A DNA stretch of 64,000 nucleotides from Bacillus thuringiensis (GTDB taxonomy: Bacteria > Bacillota > Bacilli > Bacillales > Bacillaceae_G), in contig NZ_CP012099.1 in assembly GCF_001182785.1 (NCBI RefSeq), positions 5,206,501 to 5,270,500 on the forward strand, given 5' to 3'. Of the stretch, positions 62,330 to 64,000 are shown piece after piece. A program made the translations under genes and the position numbers. The notes under the pieces are model-generated. The model saw only the letters and a program-made list of their open reading frames with translations. It was not told where the DNA came from and did not search any database. The first letter of the stretch is position 1, and the number at the start of each line of letters is the position of its first letter.

Positions 62330-64000
62330 TCCCAATCGTCCTCTTCATCCGCTGCCATTGGTAATGTGAAATAAATAGTTGTCCCTTTTCCTTCTTCACT
62401 CTTCGCCCAAATAGAGCCACCATGTGCCTCAATCATTTCTTTTGCAATTGCTAATCCAAGTCCCGTACCACCCATTTGCCTTGAGCGAGCTTTATCTACG
62501 CGATAAAAACGTTCAAAGATTTTATCAACGTTTTCTTTTGGAATACCCATTCCTTGGTCACTTACGCTAATTTCTAATAAATCACCACGATCACGTAAGC
62601 GATATGTTACTGTTCCACCTTCTGGTGAATACTTTAATGCGTTTGAAATAATGTTATACAGCACTTGAGTAATTTTGTCAGTATCCATATCAATAAATCT
62701 AGATTTCTTAGAGAAAGATCGTTTGAAACTTACATTTTGCTCTTTAGACATTTCAAAGCGATCAATAATATTATTAAAGAAATCAGTAAAGTCAACCCAT
62801 TCTTTCATTAAACGGTGCTCTGTACTATCAAGTTTAGATAGCTGTAACAACGCATTTACAAGTCTAATCATTCTTTCTGTTTCTTCTTGTGTAACTGTTA
62901 AAAATTGCGGTGCGATATTCGGATCTTGCCACGCACCGTCCGTAAGTGCTTCTAAGTAACTGCGCATTGTTGTTAATGGCGTTCTTAATTCATGAGAAAC
63001 GTTTGCCACAAACTCGCGGCGTTCCCTTTCTATACGCTCCTGCTCAGTTACATCATATAATACGGCAATTAAACCATTTGCTTTCCCTGTTTCTTTTTGA
63101 ATAACAGAGAAACTAGCACGTAAAATATATGGTTCGTTTCTCGTACTAAAATCTAATAAAACAGAATCTGGCTCTTCATATAAATGATCGAGCGTAAATT
63201 CTTCCTGTATCCCTAATACCTCTAAAACAGATTGATCGAGCGCTGTTTCACGAGAAACATTTAACATCTTTTCCGCAGGGTCGTTTAGTAAAATAATATC
63301 CCCTTTTCGGTCAGTAGCAATTACTCCATCTGTCATATGTGATAAAACAGATGATAATTTACGCCTTTCACTTTCTGTAGAAGAACGAGCTTGTTGTAAT
63401 TTTTTTGATAAATTATTGAAGGATAATGCAAGTTGTCCAATTTCATCATGGCTATGCACTTTTACTTTTCTCGAATAATTTCCTTTTGCCATTTCAATTG
63501 CTTGTCTCCGCATATCTGAAATTGGTCTTGTAATTGTTTGAGCCAATAAAATTCCAAGTACGGCTGTTACTAATAAGGCAATTACTGTTCCCGTAGCAAA
63601 AATTTGATTTATATCCTTCATTTGTTTATATACATCTTCCATAGATGCAACGATGTATATAACACCAAGCGCATCCTTGCCATTATCATCTAGAATCGGA
63701 GTAAGCATAACTTGAACACGATGGCCTGTACTACCATCCTTCTCAATTTTCACTTCTGGCTTTTTTTGTACTAACACTCGCTGAACAGCTATATCAGTTG
63801 ATGTTCTATTCACCTTATTCTGCTTTGACTCATCTGAAATAGCCAGTAACTTTCTATGCGAATCAAATACACTTACCTCTTGTATAACTTTCTTTTGATC
63901 AGAGGCAAATTTTCGAATAGAAGTTTTAATTGTTTCATCTGTTGACTCTGTTTCTGCTTTTGTATAACTTTTTTTAAACTCTTGTTTCAAGTTATATGAT
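62326..64000 (-). CDS. walK: Sensor histidine kinase WalK (N-terminus beyond window)
   Basis: Essential cell-wall kinase; about 558 codons are visible. The start and first transmembrane helix lie beyond the right edge. Seen in order: extracellular sensor domain, helix QIFATGTVIALLVTAVLGIL, HAMP (RRQAIEMAKGNYSRKVKV), PAS (LSHMTDGVIATDRKGDI), HisKA with phospho-His in VANVSHELRTPLTTM, and HATPase with SNALKYSPEGG and GTGLGLAIAKEM. It pairs with WalR, outside the window, to control autolysins. The first in-window Met-like start is a Leu codon, not the true start. Confidence 0.95.
   Translation of the reverse strand, partial: SYNLKQEFKKSYTKAETESTDETIKTSIRKFASDQKKVIQEVSVFDSHRKLLAISDESKQNKVNRTSTDIAVQRVLVQKKPEVKIEKDGSTGHRVQVMLTPILDDNGKDALGVIYIVASMEDVYKQMKDINQIFATGTVIALLVTAVLGILLAQTITRPISDMRRQAIEMAKGNYSRKVKVHSHDEIGQLALSFNNLSKKLQQARSSTESERRKLSSVLSHMTDGVIATDRKGDIILLNDPAEKMLNVSRETALDQSVLEVLGIQEEFTLDHLYEEPDSVLLDFSTRNEPYILRASFSVIQKETGKANGLIAVLYDVTEQERIERERREFVANVSHELRTPLTTMRSYLEALTDGAWQDPNIAPQFLTVTQEETERMIRLVNALLQLSKLDSTEHRLMKEWVDFTDFFNNIIDRFEMSKEQNVSFKRSFSKKSRFIDMDTDKITQVLYNIISNALKYSPEGGTVTYRLRDRGDLLEISVSDQGMGIPKENVDKIFERFYRVDKARSRQMGGTGLGLAIAKEMIEAHGGSIWAKSEEGKGTTIYFTLPMAADEEDDWE

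Noticed and set aside
1..64000. tRNA, rRNA, CRISPR, prophage or IS elements
   Set aside because: I looked for T-loop signatures, repeat-spacer arrays, transposase or integrase motifs and found none. The gene content is that of ordinary core chromosome.

Overview
The window is AT-rich, low-GC Gram-positive chromosome and almost certainly comes from the Bacillus cereus group (B. cereus, B. anthracis or B. thuringiensis). The evidence is a combination of genes: a HemAT globin sensor, bacterial nitric oxide synthase beside a SodA2-type superoxide dismutase, a PatA/PatB-like O-acetylation pair, a SwrC-type RND pump, a BA_5709-type CxxH/CxxC protein, bcr1-like intergenic repeats, and the walK-yycH-yycI-walJ-htrC-rlmH block that lies near oriC in Bacillus. 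I see no rRNA, tRNA, CRISPR array, prophage or insertion sequence. Most genes are ordinary chromosomal genes separated by clear rho-independent terminators.

Layout. 1-3.6 kb: CstA (cut by the window edge), a LytTR regulator with a degenerate receiver, and a NiaP-type nicotinate transporter. 3.8-7.3 kb: envelope polysaccharide genes (TagA/WecG-type transferase, GT4 glycosyltransferase, O-antigen-ligase-like membrane protein). 7.7-9.8 kb: a TRIC/UPF0126 channel and HemAT. 10-21.6 kb: an envelope glycosylation region with two GT-C membrane glycosyltransferases, three GT2 enzymes, a DUF2304 protein, a Wzx-type flippase, and a YfhO/CsbB pair of the kind that decorates lipoteichoic acid, interrupted by an acyl-CoA thioesterase. 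21.6-25 kb: a TetR/SDR pair with a shared operator-like motif, and an ABC-F ATPase. 25-28 kb: a PatA/PatB-like O-acetyltransferase pair. 28-32 kb: TetR and an SwrC-type RND pump, divergent across a 17-bp inverted repeat. 32-38 kb: MsrAB, an AI-2E-family permease, and lrgA-lrgB with lytS-lytR. 38-45 kb: an MFS transporter behind an attenuator-like leader, a BCCT transporter, nos and sodA2 back to back, an SDR protein and an AmiS/UreI channel. 45-57 kb: a small unknown protein, GalE, hemolysin III, DUF1836, DbpA/YxiN helicase, GMP reductase, PepF, a radical SAM/SPASM protein and an orphan GAF-PAS histidine kinase. 57-64 kb: rlmH, the CxxH/CxxC protein with a DnaA-box cluster, HtrA, WalJ, YycI, YycH and the C-terminal part of WalK, all on the minus strand with overlapping genes.

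How the genes work together. Much of the window serves the envelope: polymer synthesis and export, LTA or wall-polymer glycosylation, O-acetylation, the LytSR/LrgAB holin-like system, and the essential WalK cell-wall kinase with its regulators. A second theme is redox and gas stress (HemAT, NOS, SodA2, MsrAB). A third is regulated export and import.

The observations I rate highest are: (a) the DnaA-box cluster immediately upstream of rlmH; (b) a leader before the MFS gene at 38474 in which an upstream segment duplicates the 3' arm of the terminator, the architecture of an attenuator or riboswitch; (c) the LytTR regulator next to cstA whose receiver lacks the phospho-acceptor Asp; and (d) the TetR operators and envelope-decoration modules. 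I did not find a wholly unknown multi-gene system. The leader at about 38.3 kb is the strongest candidate for something undescribed.
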